From Dehalococcoidia bacterium (GTDB lineage: Bacteria; Chloroflexota; Dehalococcoidia; CAUJGQ01), in the NCBI GenBank assembly GCA_035310145.1, contig DATGEL010000114.1:1-48800 (forward strand): DNA of 48,800 nucleotides, read 5' to 3'. Each line of letters begins with the position of its first letter. Within the stretch, counting starts at the first letter, position 1. The notes under the pieces are model-generated. The model was not told where the DNA came from, ran no database searches, and worked only from the letters and a program-made list of their open reading frames with translations. This document shows positions 34,255-43,080 of this stretch, in pieces. Both the position numbers and the translations under genes were made by a program.

Positions 34255-35052
34255 GTGAGTGAACTGCAAGCGGGTCAGTCGCAGGGGCGAGTCCGCCATG
34301 AGGTGGTCGGGCGCATCCTGAAGATCACCATCGACAACGCCGCGAAACGCAACGCCTTTGTCCCGGAGATGATGCAGCAGCTCTCGGAGGCGCTGACTCT
34401 GCTCGACCGCGACAGCGATCTCCGGGTTGGCGTGCTGTGCGCGGAGGGCGCGCACTTCACCGCCGGGCTGGATATGCCGAAGTTCTTCGGCCCCGGCGCG
34501 AGCACACGACCAACACCGCCGGAGAATATCGACCCGTTCCAGCTGGCGAAGCTCTGCCGCAAGCCGATCGTGACGGCCGTGCAGGGCGTAACCTTCACGA
34601 TCGGCATCGAGCTGATGCTGGCCGGCGACATCGTGGTCGCGGCAGAGGATGCGCGCTTCTGCCAGATGGAGGCGAAGCGCGGCATCGCGCCGCTGGCCGG
34701 CGCCCATTTCCGCATGCTCATGCGGGCGGGCTGGGGCGACGCCATGTATCATCTACTGCTCTGCGATGAGTTCGGCGCCGCCGAGGCGCATCGCATCGGG
34801 CTGATCCAGGAAGTTGTCCCCGTTGGCCAGCAGGTCGACCGCGCCATGGCGCTGGCAAACATCATCGCCGCGAACGCGCCGCTCGGCATCCAGGCCACGA
34901 AGCGGGCGGCGCGCACGTTCATCGCGGCCGGGGAGGCGGCGGCCAGCGCGGCGATCGCCGACATCCGGGCCAGTGTGCTTGAGACAGACGACGCCAAAGA
35001 GGGGGTTCGATCCTTCGTCGAGCGGCGGCCGGCAGTGTTCCGCGGAGCGTAG
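34255..35052 (+). CDS. Crotonase-family protein (enoyl-CoA hydratase/isomerase)
   Basis: A 265-residue crotonase, distinct from the preceding one. Segments HFTAGLDMPKF and GVTFTIGIELMLAGD form the oxyanion hole; Glu119 and Glu139 (QMEAKRG) occupy the two catalytic positions, so hydratase or isomerase activity is possible. The GTG at 34255 is preferred because AAAAGGAA lies 7-14 nt upstream; an upstream GTG at 34234 has no SD. It likely shares a transcript with the first crotonase. Substrate unknown. Confidence 0.9.
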   Translation: MSELQAGQSQGRVRHEVVGRILKITIDNAAKRNAFVPEMMQQLSEALTLLDRDSDLRVGVLCAEGAHFTAGLDMPKFFGPGASTRPTPPENIDPFQLAKLCRKPIVTAVQGVTFTIGIELMLAGDIVVAAEDARFCQMEAKRGIAPLAGAHFRMLMRAGWGDAMYHLLLCDEFGAAEAHRIGLIQEVVPVGQQVDRAMALANIIAANAPLGIQATKRAARTFIAAGEAAASAAIADIRASVLETDDAKEGVRSFVERRPAVFRGA

Positions 35053-35188
35053 CCGCCACCGGCCGAATCGCGACGAACAGTGTGCCGTATGGAGCATCTC
35101 GGCTCGGTCCTTCGCCCGAGCGCGGTGAGGGATCGGCGAGTGGCTCACTCCCCATTGCTGCTCCGGGCGCCAGGCGAACGCCGCGTCC

Positions 35189-35217
35189 TTGTCCGCGGGC
35201 CAGCGACTGTCTATAGT
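35189..35217 (+). promoter_or_regulatory. Sigma-70-type promoter of the arginine cluster
   Basis: TTGTCC (35189-35194) and TATAGT (35212-35217) are separated by 17 nt, each with four or five consensus matches. The likely start near 35224 leaves a leader of about 17 nt before the argC GTG at 35241. No ARG-box-like pair is recognised next to it. Confidence 0.6.
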
Positions 35218-35240
35218 GCGGATACGAGCGAGGGCGGGCG

Positions 35241-36272
35241 GTGATCCGAGTCGGGGTCGTCAACGTCACGGGCTATGCGGGTGTGGAGGCAGCACGCCTG
35301 CTGCTCACCCACCCGCAGGCGCGCATGGTCGCTTGCACCGGCCGCAGCGAGGCCGGTAAGCCACTGGCCGCCGTCTTCCCGCACCTCTTCCAGTACGATC
35401 TAACGATCACCGAGCAGATCGAAACCGATGTCGACGCCGTGATCGGCTGCCTGCCGCACGCGGCCAGCGCCGCCGCGCTTGCGCCGTTCGTCGAGCGCGG
35501 CATTCCCGTCGTGGACGTGAGCGCCGATTTCCGCCTGCACAACCCGGCCGAGTACGCCGCCTGGTACGGCGGCGACCACCCGGCGCCGCAGCTTCTGGAC
35601 GGCGCCGTCTACGGCCTGCCCGAGCTGCACCGCGAGGCGATCGCGGCCAGCAGGCTCGTCGCCAATCCCGGCTGCTTCCCCACCTCGGCGCTGCTGGCGC
35701 TGGCGCCGGCCTGGCAGGCGGGTCTGATCGAACCCGGGATCATCGTCGACAGCAAGTCGGGCATCTCCGGCGCCGGGCGGGGCCTGGCGCTCGGCTACCA
35801 CTTTGCCGAGGCCGACGAGGATGTCGTCGCCTACGGCCTCAAGGGGCACCGGCATCTGCCGGAGATCACGCAGGAGCTGAGCCTGCTGGCGGAGTCGCCG
35901 GCGCCGCGCGTCACCTTCGTACCGCATCTTTCGCCGATGGTGCGCGGCATCGAGAGCACCTGCTACGCCGATCTGCGCCTCGACCGGCTCGGCGCCGACC
36001 CGGCGTCCGAGCTGCTGGGGCTCTACCGCGACTTTTACCACGACGCGCCCTTCACCCGCGTGGTCGGAGCGGCGCCGCACACCAAGCACACCGCGGGCAC
36101 CAACTTCTGCCTCGTGCATCCCACCGTCGATCGCCGTACCGGCCGTCTGGTCGTCTCCGCCTGCCTGGACAATCTGGTCAAGGGGGCGAGCGGCCAGGCG
36201 GTGGAAAACCTCAACCTGATGCTCGGGCTGCCGCAGGGCGCGGGGCTCGACGGCGCGGCGCTCTATCCCTGA
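35241..36272 (+). CDS. argC: N-acetyl-gamma-glutamyl-phosphate reductase
   Basis: A 343-residue NADP-dependent reductase, the third step of arginine synthesis. The nucleotide-binding start is VGVVNVTGYAGVEAARLL; Cys145 in ANPGCFPTS is the catalytic nucleophile. HRHLPEI and PHLSPMVRGI are further family segments, and the C-terminus has HTAGTNFCLVHP. The start codon is GTG with GAGGGCGG upstream. It is the first gene of the arg cluster, directly after a good promoter. Confidence 0.97.
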   Translation: MIRVGVVNVTGYAGVEAARLLLTHPQARMVACTGRSEAGKPLAAVFPHLFQYDLTITEQIETDVDAVIGCLPHAASAAALAPFVERGIPVVDVSADFRLHNPAEYAAWYGGDHPAPQLLDGAVYGLPELHREAIAASRLVANPGCFPTSALLALAPAWQAGLIEPGIIVDSKSGISGAGRGLALGYHFAEADEDVVAYGLKGHRHLPEITQELSLLAESPAPRVTFVPHLSPMVRGIESTCYADLRLDRLGADPASELLGLYRDFYHDAPFTRVVGAAPHTKHTAGTNFCLVHPTVDRRTGRLVVSACLDNLVKGASGQAVENLNLMLGLPQGAGLDGAALYP

Positions 36273-36294
36273 CCGGCGGTTTGGCGGAGCGGCG

Positions 36295-36338
36295 CAGCGC
36301 GGCGGCAACGAGCATCAGCATCCGTTGCCGCCGCGCTG
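36295..36338 (+). terminator. Strong hairpin between argC and argJ
   Basis: A perfect 16-bp stem (36295-36310 with 36323-36338) closes a 12-nt loop, starting 22 nt after the argC stop. No T-run follows (TTATGTTG), so it may act as a partial terminator, an RNA-stability element that sets the argC:argJ ratio, or an end of transcription before an argJ promoter. I cannot tell which. Confidence 0.65.
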
Positions 36339-36399
36339 TTATGTTGACGACGGTGCGACCCTGGAGCGATCGCGCCGCCGGCATTCGGAGGCTAGACCA

Positions 36400-37635
36400 A
36401 TGACACAGGCGACGCAGACCACGGCGAGCGTGCAGGAGATCCCCGACGGCAGCGTCACCACCCCGGCCGGCTTTCAGGCGGGCGCCACCCATGCCGGCGT
36501 CAAGTACCAGGACACCGCGCGGCACGACGTCGGCCTGCTCTACTCCGAGCGGCCCTGCGTCGCCGCCGGTATGTTCACGAAGAGCAGCGTGGTCGGTGCG
36601 CCGGTGATCGTCTCCAAAGAACATCTGGCCGACGGCTCGGCCCGGGCGATCGTGGCGAACTCGGGCATCGCCAACGTGGCGACCGGCGCCGAGGGACTGC
36701 AGGCGGCGCGCGCCATGGCCGAGCAGGCGGGCGGGAAGCTCGGCATCGCCGCCAGCGAGGTGCTCGTCGCCTCCACCGGTGTGATCGGCTGGCAGTTGCC
36801 GATGGATCGCATCGCCCGCGGCATCGACGCGATCACCCTCGCTTCAGACGGCGGCATGGACCTGGCCCGCGCGATCATGACCACGGATACCAGGCCGAAG
36901 CACGCCGCGGCCGCCTTCGTTTTCGGCGGCAGGCGCTACCACGTCGGCGGCATCGCCAAGGGCTCCGGCATGATTCACCCGGACATGGGCACGATGTTCG
37001 GCTTCCTCACCAGCGATGTGCCGGTGGCGCCGGAGCTGATCCGGCCGCTGTTGCGCTCCGTGGTGGACGAGACCTTCAACATGGTGAGTGTGGACGGCGA
37101 CACCAGCACCAGCGACACGGTGGTGCTGCTCGCCAATGGCGCGGGCGGCGGCGCGCCGTTCACGCCCGGCAGCGCCGGCGCCGAGGCGCTGCGTGCGGCG
37201 CTCTTCGCGACTTCGCGCAGCCTTGCCAGGCAGATCGCGGCGGACGGCGAGGGCGCCTCGAAGCTGATCGAGGTGCGGATCAGCGGCGCGGCGAGCGTGG
37301 AAGAGGCGCGCCGCGCCGCGCGCACCGTCTCCGTCTCGCCCCTGATGAAGTCGGCGGTCTACGGCAACGACTTCAACTGGGGGCGCGTGATGATGGCGGT
37401 CGGCCGCAGCTACGTCGCGATCGACCTCGACAGGGCCGAGGTGCGGATCGGCGACGTGATAGCCTATGCCTGCGGCGCCCCGCGCGCGGTTGACGAGCAA
37501 ACCGCGCTGGACGCACTGAAGGGCCCGGAGGTGGTGATCGCCGTGCAGCTCGGCGTGGGCGAGGCGGCGGCCACGGCCTGGGGCTGCGACCTCACCGAGG
37601 AGTACGTGCGCATCAACGCCGAATACACGACATAG
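36400..37635 (+). CDS. argJ: Bifunctional glutamate N-acetyltransferase/amino-acid acetyltransferase
   Basis: A 411-residue ArgJ, which moves the acetyl group from acetylornithine to glutamate and recycles it. The precursor self-cleaves before the nucleophilic Thr in KGSGMIHPDMGTMFG; here that is Thr198, giving alpha and beta chains of about 197 and 214 residues. VLVASTGVIGWQLPM and MTTDTRPKHAAAAF are family landmarks. The ATG at 36400 has CGGAGG upstream; a longer frame runs into the preceding hairpin. It follows argC. Confidence 0.96.
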   Translation: MTQATQTTASVQEIPDGSVTTPAGFQAGATHAGVKYQDTARHDVGLLYSERPCVAAGMFTKSSVVGAPVIVSKEHLADGSARAIVANSGIANVATGAEGLQAARAMAEQAGGKLGIAASEVLVASTGVIGWQLPMDRIARGIDAITLASDGGMDLARAIMTTDTRPKHAAAAFVFGGRRYHVGGIAKGSGMIHPDMGTMFGFLTSDVPVAPELIRPLLRSVVDETFNMVSVDGDTSTSDTVVLLANGAGGGAPFTPGSAGAEALRAALFATSRSLARQIAADGEGASKLIEVRISGAASVEEARRAARTVSVSPLMKSAVYGNDFNWGRVMMAVGRSYVAIDLDRAEVRIGDVIAYACGAPRAVDEQTALDALKGPEVVIAVQLGVGEAAATAWGCDLTEEYVRINAEYTT

Positions 37636-37769
37636 GCATGAATGCGGAGCCGGCCCGCACGCCCGCGCCTGATGGCGCGAAGGCGCCCGATGGCCGGTAT
37701 GGCATCCAGTGGATAGACGCTCGCCGCCGATCGGCGCATGCTGGACGGCGGCGGGCGTAAGCGATGGGG

Positions 37770-37826
37770 CAAGACCGGTCGCGGACCGGCAGCGAAGCCT
37801 GCACCGGCGGGCGGTCGCCGGTCTTG
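37770..37826 (+). other. Possible nested RNA hairpin between argJ and argB
   Basis: Within the 219-nt argJ-argB gap, CAAGACCGG (37770-37778) pairs with CCGGTCTTG (37818-37826), GACCG (784-788) with CGGTC (812-816), and GCAG (789-792) with CTGC (799-802), forming one long nested structure. It ends 28 nt before the argB TTG. It could be a regulatory RNA fold or a processing signal. Nothing else is recognised in the gap. Confidence 0.4.
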
Positions 37827-37854
37827 AGTCCATCTGTAAGGCGGCGGGGCAGGG

Positions 37855-38625
37855 TTGTCGGCAGCGGACACGGTCATCGTCAAGATCGGCGGCAGCACCT
37901 TCGGCTCGGGCGATACCACGCTGGCAGACGCGGCGGCGCTGCACCGCGCCGGCACGCGCGTCGTGATCGTGCACGGCGGCGGCGCGGAGATCACGCGCTG
38001 GCTGGGCATTCACCAGGTGCCCTCGCGCTTCGTCGACGGTCTGCGCGTCACCGATGCGGCGGCGATCGATGTCGTGGTCGCGGTGCTGGCCGGGGTGGTC
38101 AACAAGCGGCTCGTCGCACAACTCGGCCGGTTCGGCGTCAGCGCGCTCGGCCTCTGCGGGCCGGACGGCGGCGTGCTCGTCGGCGAGATCGAGAACCCGG
38201 CGCTCGGCTTCGTCGGCGCGGTGCGCGAGGTGGGCGTGACCGTGCTGGCGGCGCTGCTCGACGCCGGCCTGCTGCCCGTGATCGCGCCGATCGCGGTGCA
38301 ACGCGGCGGCGATCAACTGCTGAATGTGAACGGCGACACGGCGGCCGGCGAGGTCGCGGCGGCGCTGCCCGGCTCGCGCCTCGTCTTCCTCACCAACGTG
38401 GCCGGCGTGCTCGACGGCGACGGCAGGCCGATCGTGCGGCTGGACGCGGCCGAGAGCGGCCGCCTGCGTGCGGCGGGCGTGCTGACGGGCGGTATGCTGC
38501 CGAAGATCGACGCCTGCCTGCGCGCCGCCGCCGCCGGCTCGCGCCCGGTCATCGTGGACGGACGCGCGGCCCACGCGTTGCAACAGGCGATGGCGGCCGC
38601 GCCCGCCGGTACTGTCTTCGCCTGA
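37855..38625 (+). CDS. argB: Acetylglutamate kinase
   Basis: A 256-residue amino-acid kinase, the second step of arginine synthesis. It opens VIVKIGGSTFGSGDTTL, where GGSTFG replaces the usual GGNAM motif, a form seen in Chloroflexota and Thermus-type relatives. VIVHGGGAEITRWL binds phosphate, and LLNVNGDTAAGEVAAAL and FLTNVAGVL are later motifs. It is shorter than typical ArgB (about 290), lacking an N-terminal extension. The start is TTG at 37855 with GGGGCAGGG upstream. UPF0182 follows 34 nt later. Confidence 0.92.
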   Translation: MSAADTVIVKIGGSTFGSGDTTLADAAALHRAGTRVVIVHGGGAEITRWLGIHQVPSRFVDGLRVTDAAAIDVVVAVLAGVVNKRLVAQLGRFGVSALGLCGPDGGVLVGEIENPALGFVGAVREVGVTVLAALLDAGLLPVIAPIAVQRGGDQLLNVNGDTAAGEVAAALPGSRLVFLTNVAGVLDGDGRPIVRLDAAESGRLRAAGVLTGGMLPKIDACLRAAAAGSRPVIVDGRAAHALQQAMAAAPAGTVFA

Positions 38626-38659
38626 CGGCGAAGCGGCAGAGAGCGGAAGGAGCCTGAGG

Positions 38660-41596
38660 GTGGCGTCCGGCGACCCGCCGAGAGAAGACCGCGAGGGCCT
38701 GGGACCGCCGCCGATCCCCTTCCGGGTCGGCCGCGAACAGTTGCCGTCGTTTCACGCCATGCGCTGGCTGGTTGTGGTCGCGGTGCTGATCGGGCTGTTC
38801 ACGCTCGCCTCGATCTTCAAAGGGCTCTATGCCGATTTCCTCTGGTTCGACAGCCTGGGCTACGCCGCGGTCTACAACACGATGCTGATCACCAAGACGG
38901 TGCTGTTCTTCGTGGGCGCCCTGCTCTTCCTCGGCTTCATCGCCGGCAACCTCTGGCTGGCGCGCCGGCTGGCTCCGGTCGGCCTGGAAGAGAGCTTTAT
39001 CGCCGAGGTCGAGCCGGCGACGCTGAAGCGCATCGTCACGATCGTCGCTGTGGCCGGCTCGATCTTTCTCGCCATCGTCTTCGGCTCCGTCGCCTCGAGC
39101 GAGTGGGAGACCTGGTTGCGGCTCGTGAACGGCGCCAGCTTCGGCGGCAGCGACCCGGCATTCCACATGGACCCGGGCTTCTACATGTTCACCCTGCCGG
39201 GCCTGTGGGCGATCTTAGACTGGCTGCTGGGCCTCACGATCGTGACGCTGCTGGCGGTGATCGGCGTCTACGCCTTCGTGATCAGCCTGCAAAACTTCGA
39301 GGTGCGGCTCAGCCGGGCGATCAAGGCGCACGTTGGCTGCCTGGGCCTGCTGCTGCTGCTGGTCTACATCGTGCGCTACCGGCTCGACATCTTCAGCCTG
39401 GCGATCACCAAGAACGGCGTGGTCGAAGGCGCGACGTACACCGACATTCACGCCCGCATTCCCGGCTACTACATCCTCATGGTCTTCGCCGTGGCTGCGG
39501 GCGCCTGCATCGTTTGGTCGATCTTCCGACGGCGGTTGATCGTCGCCGGAGCGGGCGTCGGCGCCTGGATCGTGGCGGCGATCGCGCTGCTCGGCATCTA
39601 CCCGGCCGCGGTGCAGCGGCTCAACGTCGACCCGAACGAGCTGGCCAAGGAGCAGCCGTACATCCAGCGCAACATCGACGGCACGCGCACGGCCTTCAAC
39701 CTGCAAGCGGTGGATTTGCAGCCGTTCCAGGCGAGCAGCGACATCACGCGCCAGACGCTCAGCCAGGACCAGGCGACGATCGACAATATCCGCCTCTGGG
39801 ATCCGCGCTTCGAGATCCAGACCTATAAGCAGCAGCAGGAGATCCAGCAGTACTACGTTTTCGACGATGTGGACGTGGATCGCTACGCACTGAACGGCAG
39901 AATGACCGAGGTCACGCTCGGCGCCCGCGAGCTGTCGCAGGACAGCCTGCAGCCGAGCGCCAGGACCTGGGTGAATGTGCACACCCGCTACACGCACGGC
40001 TACGGCGCGGTGATGAACCCGGTCAACAAGGTCGATGTCTTCGGCCTGCCAGCCTACAACCTGCAAAACATCCCTCCGCAGGGCGAGCCCGCGATCGAGC
40101 AGCCGCGCATCTACTACGGCCAGCAAACCAAGGAGTACGAGATCGTCGGCGCCAAGCAGGCCGAGATCGACTTCGAGGACAACACCGGCACGCAGCAGGA
40201 GACCCGCTACAACGGCAACGGCGGCGTGGGCATCGGCTCGTTTTTCCGGCGGCTGGTCTACGCCTGGGAGTTCGGCGACACGAACCTCTTGATCAGCGGC
40301 CAGATCACCGGGCAGAGCAGGCTGCTCTACCGCCGCACGCTCAAGGACCGGATCTCACATATCGCCCCGTTCCTGACGCTGGACAACGATCCGTATCTTG
40401 TGATCGTGGACGGCAAGCTGTACTGGATCCAGGACGCCTTCACGACCTCGGACAGCTTTCCCTATTCCGAGGACGAGAATGGCATTAACTACATCCGCAA
40501 CAGCGTCAAGATCGTGGTGGATGCCTACACCGGCGATGTGACCTTCTACCTGGTCGATCCGAGCGATCCGGTGGCCAAAACCTACCAGAAGATCTATCCC
40601 ACGCTGTTCAAGCCGTTCGATGCGATGCCCGCCTCGCTGCGCAGCCACATCCGCTACCCGGAAGACCTCTTCCGCATCCAGTCCGATGTCTACCGCACCT
40701 ATCACATGACCGATCCGAGCGTGTTCTACGGCAAGCAGGATCTGTGGGCCACGCCGCAGGAAGGCACCGGCGGCTCGGCCAAGGACCTCGACCCGTACTA
40801 CCTGATCATGCGCCTGCCCGGCGAGCAGCGGCAGGAGTTCGTGCTGATTCGTCCCTTCACCCCGGCGAACAAGCCGAATGCGATCGCCTTGATGGCGGCG
40901 CGGATGGATGCGCCGAACTACGGCCAACTGCAGGTCTTCCGCTTCCCCTCCGGTCAGGTGATCGCCGGGCCGGTGCAGGTGCAGTCGAGCATCGACGCCC
41001 AGCCGGAGATCTCGCAGCGGTTAACACTGCTGAACCAGCAGGGCTCGCACGTGCAGCGCGGCAACCTGCTGATGATCCCGATCAACCAATCGTACATTTA
41101 TGTCGAGCCGGTCTACCTGCAGGCCGACCAGAACCCGAAGCCGGCCGTCGTCGCCGTGATCGTCTACGCGGCGGGCAAGGTCTTCATGGAGCCGTCGCTC
41201 AACCAGGCGCTGGCCGCCGCGGTGGGCGAGATCACGCCGACCTACAGCTTCAGCAGCTTCGCCGCGAGCGCCGCCACGGCCGCCGCGCAAACCAACAACT
41301 CTGGCGGCAACGGCCAGCCGACGCCCACGGCCACACCCGCCGCCGGCGCCTCCCCTGCGCCCGCAAGCACCACGCCGCCGAACGTCGCTGCGCCGCCGGC
41401 AACCTCGGTCACCCCAACCGCGACCGATATCCCCGGTCTGATCCGCGAGGCGTCGGACGCGAACGCGCAGGCGCAGCAGCGCCTGCGTAACGGCGACTTC
41501 GCCGGCTACGGCGAGGAAGAGGCGCGTCTGCAGGCGGCGCTGAACCGGCTGGGCCAGCTCATCGCTCAGCCGACAGCGTCGCCCGCACCTCGCTGA
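38660..41596 (+). CDS. UPF0182-family membrane protein
   Basis: A 978-residue protein with about seven membrane helices in the first 320 residues (near 35-55, 75-95, 120-140, 170-190, 195-215, 240-260 and 285-305), then a long hydrophilic part facing outside. The segment FLWFDSLGYAAVYNT near 60-75 is typical of the family. The C-terminus (about 880-930) is rich in Ala, Pro, Thr and Ser, followed by a short helical tail (RLRNGDFAGYGEEEARLQ). Function is unknown for the family. The GTG at 38660 has GGAAGGA upstream. It sits between argB and argD, an unexpected place. Confidence 0.94.
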   Translation: MASGDPPREDREGLGPPPIPFRVGREQLPSFHAMRWLVVVAVLIGLFTLASIFKGLYADFLWFDSLGYAAVYNTMLITKTVLFFVGALLFLGFIAGNLWLARRLAPVGLEESFIAEVEPATLKRIVTIVAVAGSIFLAIVFGSVASSEWETWLRLVNGASFGGSDPAFHMDPGFYMFTLPGLWAILDWLLGLTIVTLLAVIGVYAFVISLQNFEVRLSRAIKAHVGCLGLLLLLVYIVRYRLDIFSLAITKNGVVEGATYTDIHARIPGYYILMVFAVAAGACIVWSIFRRRLIVAGAGVGAWIVAAIALLGIYPAAVQRLNVDPNELAKEQPYIQRNIDGTRTAFNLQAVDLQPFQASSDITRQTLSQDQATIDNIRLWDPRFEIQTYKQQQEIQQYYVFDDVDVDRYALNGRMTEVTLGARELSQDSLQPSARTWVNVHTRYTHGYGAVMNPVNKVDVFGLPAYNLQNIPPQGEPAIEQPRIYYGQQTKEYEIVGAKQAEIDFEDNTGTQQETRYNGNGGVGIGSFFRRLVYAWEFGDTNLLISGQITGQSRLLYRRTLKDRISHIAPFLTLDNDPYLVIVDGKLYWIQDAFTTSDSFPYSEDENGINYIRNSVKIVVDAYTGDVTFYLVDPSDPVAKTYQKIYPTLFKPFDAMPASLRSHIRYPEDLFRIQSDVYRTYHMTDPSVFYGKQDLWATPQEGTGGSAKDLDPYYLIMRLPGEQRQEFVLIRPFTPANKPNAIALMAARMDAPNYGQLQVFRFPSGQVIAGPVQVQSSIDAQPEISQRLTLLNQQGSHVQRGNLLMIPINQSYIYVEPVYLQADQNPKPAVVAVIVYAAGKVFMEPSLNQALAAAVGEITPTYSFSSFAASAATAAAQTNNSGGNGQPTPTATPAAGASPAPASTTPPNVAAPPATSVTPTATDIPGLIREASDANAQAQQRLRNGDFAGYGEEEARLQAALNRLGQLIAQPTASPAPR

Positions 41597-41669
41597 CGCG
41601 GCGAATCGAGGCAATCCCGGCCAGACTCCCGTACACTGGCCGTCACAAGCAGCAGACGGAGCGACAACG

Positions 41670-42899
41670 ATGACGTCGACGACGACGAGCAGCACAACCG
41701 GCGCCGGCTCGAGCGCGGATTGGCAGCAGCGCGAGGCCGCGGTCTTCTTCCAGGCGGCCAAGCGTGTGCCGCTGACGATCATGCGCGGCGAAGGCACCGC
41801 CGTCTACGACGTGGAGGGCCGCCGCTACCTGGATTTCGTGGCCGGCATCGCCACCAACTCGCTCGGCCACCGCCATCCGACCGTGGTGGAGGCGATCAAG
41901 GCGCAGGCCGATACGCTGATCCACATCTCCAACGTTTTCTACAGCGAGCCGCAGGTGCAGCTGGCGGAGCTGCTGGTGCGGCATTCGGCGCTGGACCGCG
42001 CCTGGTTCTGCAACAGCGGCGCCGAGGCGAACGAGGCGGCGATCAAGCTGGCCCGCAAGTGGGGCGGCATGCACAAGCAGGGCGCCAGCGAGATCATCAG
42101 CACCGAGAACGGCTTTCACGGCCGCACCCTGGCCGCGATCACGGCCAGCGGCACCGAGCGCTACAAGCAACCGTTCGCGCCGCTGCCGGGCGGCTTCGTC
42201 GTCGTGCCTTTCAACGACATCGAAGCCATGCGCGCCGCCGTAACACCACACACCTGCGCAATCCTGCTGGAGCCGATCCAGGGCGAGGGCGGCGTGAACC
42301 TGCCCTCGGCCGGCTATCTCGCGGCCGTACGCCAACTCTGCGACGAGCAGCACATCCTGCTCATTCTGGACGAAGTGCAGACCGGCGTGGGCCGCACGGG
42401 CACGCTCTGGGGCTACCAGCAGTACGGCGCCGAGCCGGACATCATGACCCTGGCGAAGGGACTGGCCGGCGGCGTGCCGATCGGCGCCATCCTGGCGAAG
42501 GAGCCAGTCGCCGCCTGCTTCGTGCCCGGCGACCACGGCTCGACCTTCGGCGGCAACCCGCTGGCGACGGCGACGGGCTACTCGGTCTTGAAGTTCGTGA
42601 TCGAGAACGATCTGCCGGCGGAGGTCGCGCGCAAGGGCGAGCGGCTGATGCGGGGTCTGCACGGCTTCGAAGACCGCCACGGCAGCATCGCCGAGGTGCG
42701 CGGCAAGGGCCTGCTCTGCGCGGTGCAGTTCAGCAGGGACATCGCCGACCAGGTCATGAAGCAGTGCGTGGAGCGCGGGCTGTTGGTCAACATGCTGCGC
42801 GCCAACCTTGTGCGCTTCTCCCCGCCGCTGACCGTCACTGACGCCGAGATCGACGAGGCCCTCGCCAGCTTCGAGGCCGCGCTGAAGGCGGCAGAATAG
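41670..42899 (+). CDS. argD: Acetylornithine aminotransferase
   Basis: A 409-residue class III PLP aminotransferase that makes acetylornithine. Lys263 in MTLAKGLAGG is the PLP Schiff-base residue; ILDEVQTGVGRTG carries the pyridine-binding Asp; NSGAEANEAAIKLAR is the phosphate-binding segment. The arginine cluster supports acetylornithine as substrate, though related aminotransferases accept other omega-amino acids. The ATG at 41670 has ACGGAG upstream and lies 73 nt after UPF0182. It faces the acyl-CoA ligase gene convergently, with a repeat element between. Confidence 0.94.
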   Translation: MTSTTTSSTTGAGSSADWQQREAAVFFQAAKRVPLTIMRGEGTAVYDVEGRRYLDFVAGIATNSLGHRHPTVVEAIKAQADTLIHISNVFYSEPQVQLAELLVRHSALDRAWFCNSGAEANEAAIKLARKWGGMHKQGASEIISTENGFHGRTLAAITASGTERYKQPFAPLPGGFVVVPFNDIEAMRAAVTPHTCAILLEPIQGEGGVNLPSAGYLAAVRQLCDEQHILLILDEVQTGVGRTGTLWGYQQYGAEPDIMTLAKGLAGGVPIGAILAKEPVAACFVPGDHGSTFGGNPLATATGYSVLKFVIENDLPAEVARKGERLMRGLHGFEDRHGSIAEVRGKGLLCAVQFSRDIADQVMKQCVERGLLVNMLRANLVRFSPPLTVTDAEIDEALASFEAALKAAE

Positions 42900-42906
42900 A
42901 AGCGCC

Positions 42907-43080
42907 GGCCGTCGGCCCTCAACCTCTCCTGTCTCCTTCTCCCAATCCTGGGAGAAGGAGACGATCCAGCCTGGAGCGTTCCGTGGTCGGTACGGTTACC
43001 CCGGCGCAGTCCGATTCCAGCACCCCAGGAACACCCCTCTCCCAGGATTGGGAGAGGGGACGGGGGTGAGGGCCGACGGC
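42907..43080 (+). repeat. Complete MITE-like palindromic element, copy B
   Basis: Its ends, 42908-42921 (GCCGTCGGCCCTCA) and 43067-43080, are perfect 14-bp inverted repeats. Inside are a 14-bp hairpin (931-944 with 949-962 of the 42 kb block) and an 11-bp hairpin (43034-43044 with 43049-43059). It fills the gap between argD and the acyl-CoA ligase gene almost exactly and could terminate both. It aligns along its full length with copy A. Confidence 0.85.

Noticed and set aside
37638-37760. A 40-codon frame starting just after argJ
   Set aside because: It has no SD and no recognisable feature, and the composition fits non-coding high-GC sequence.
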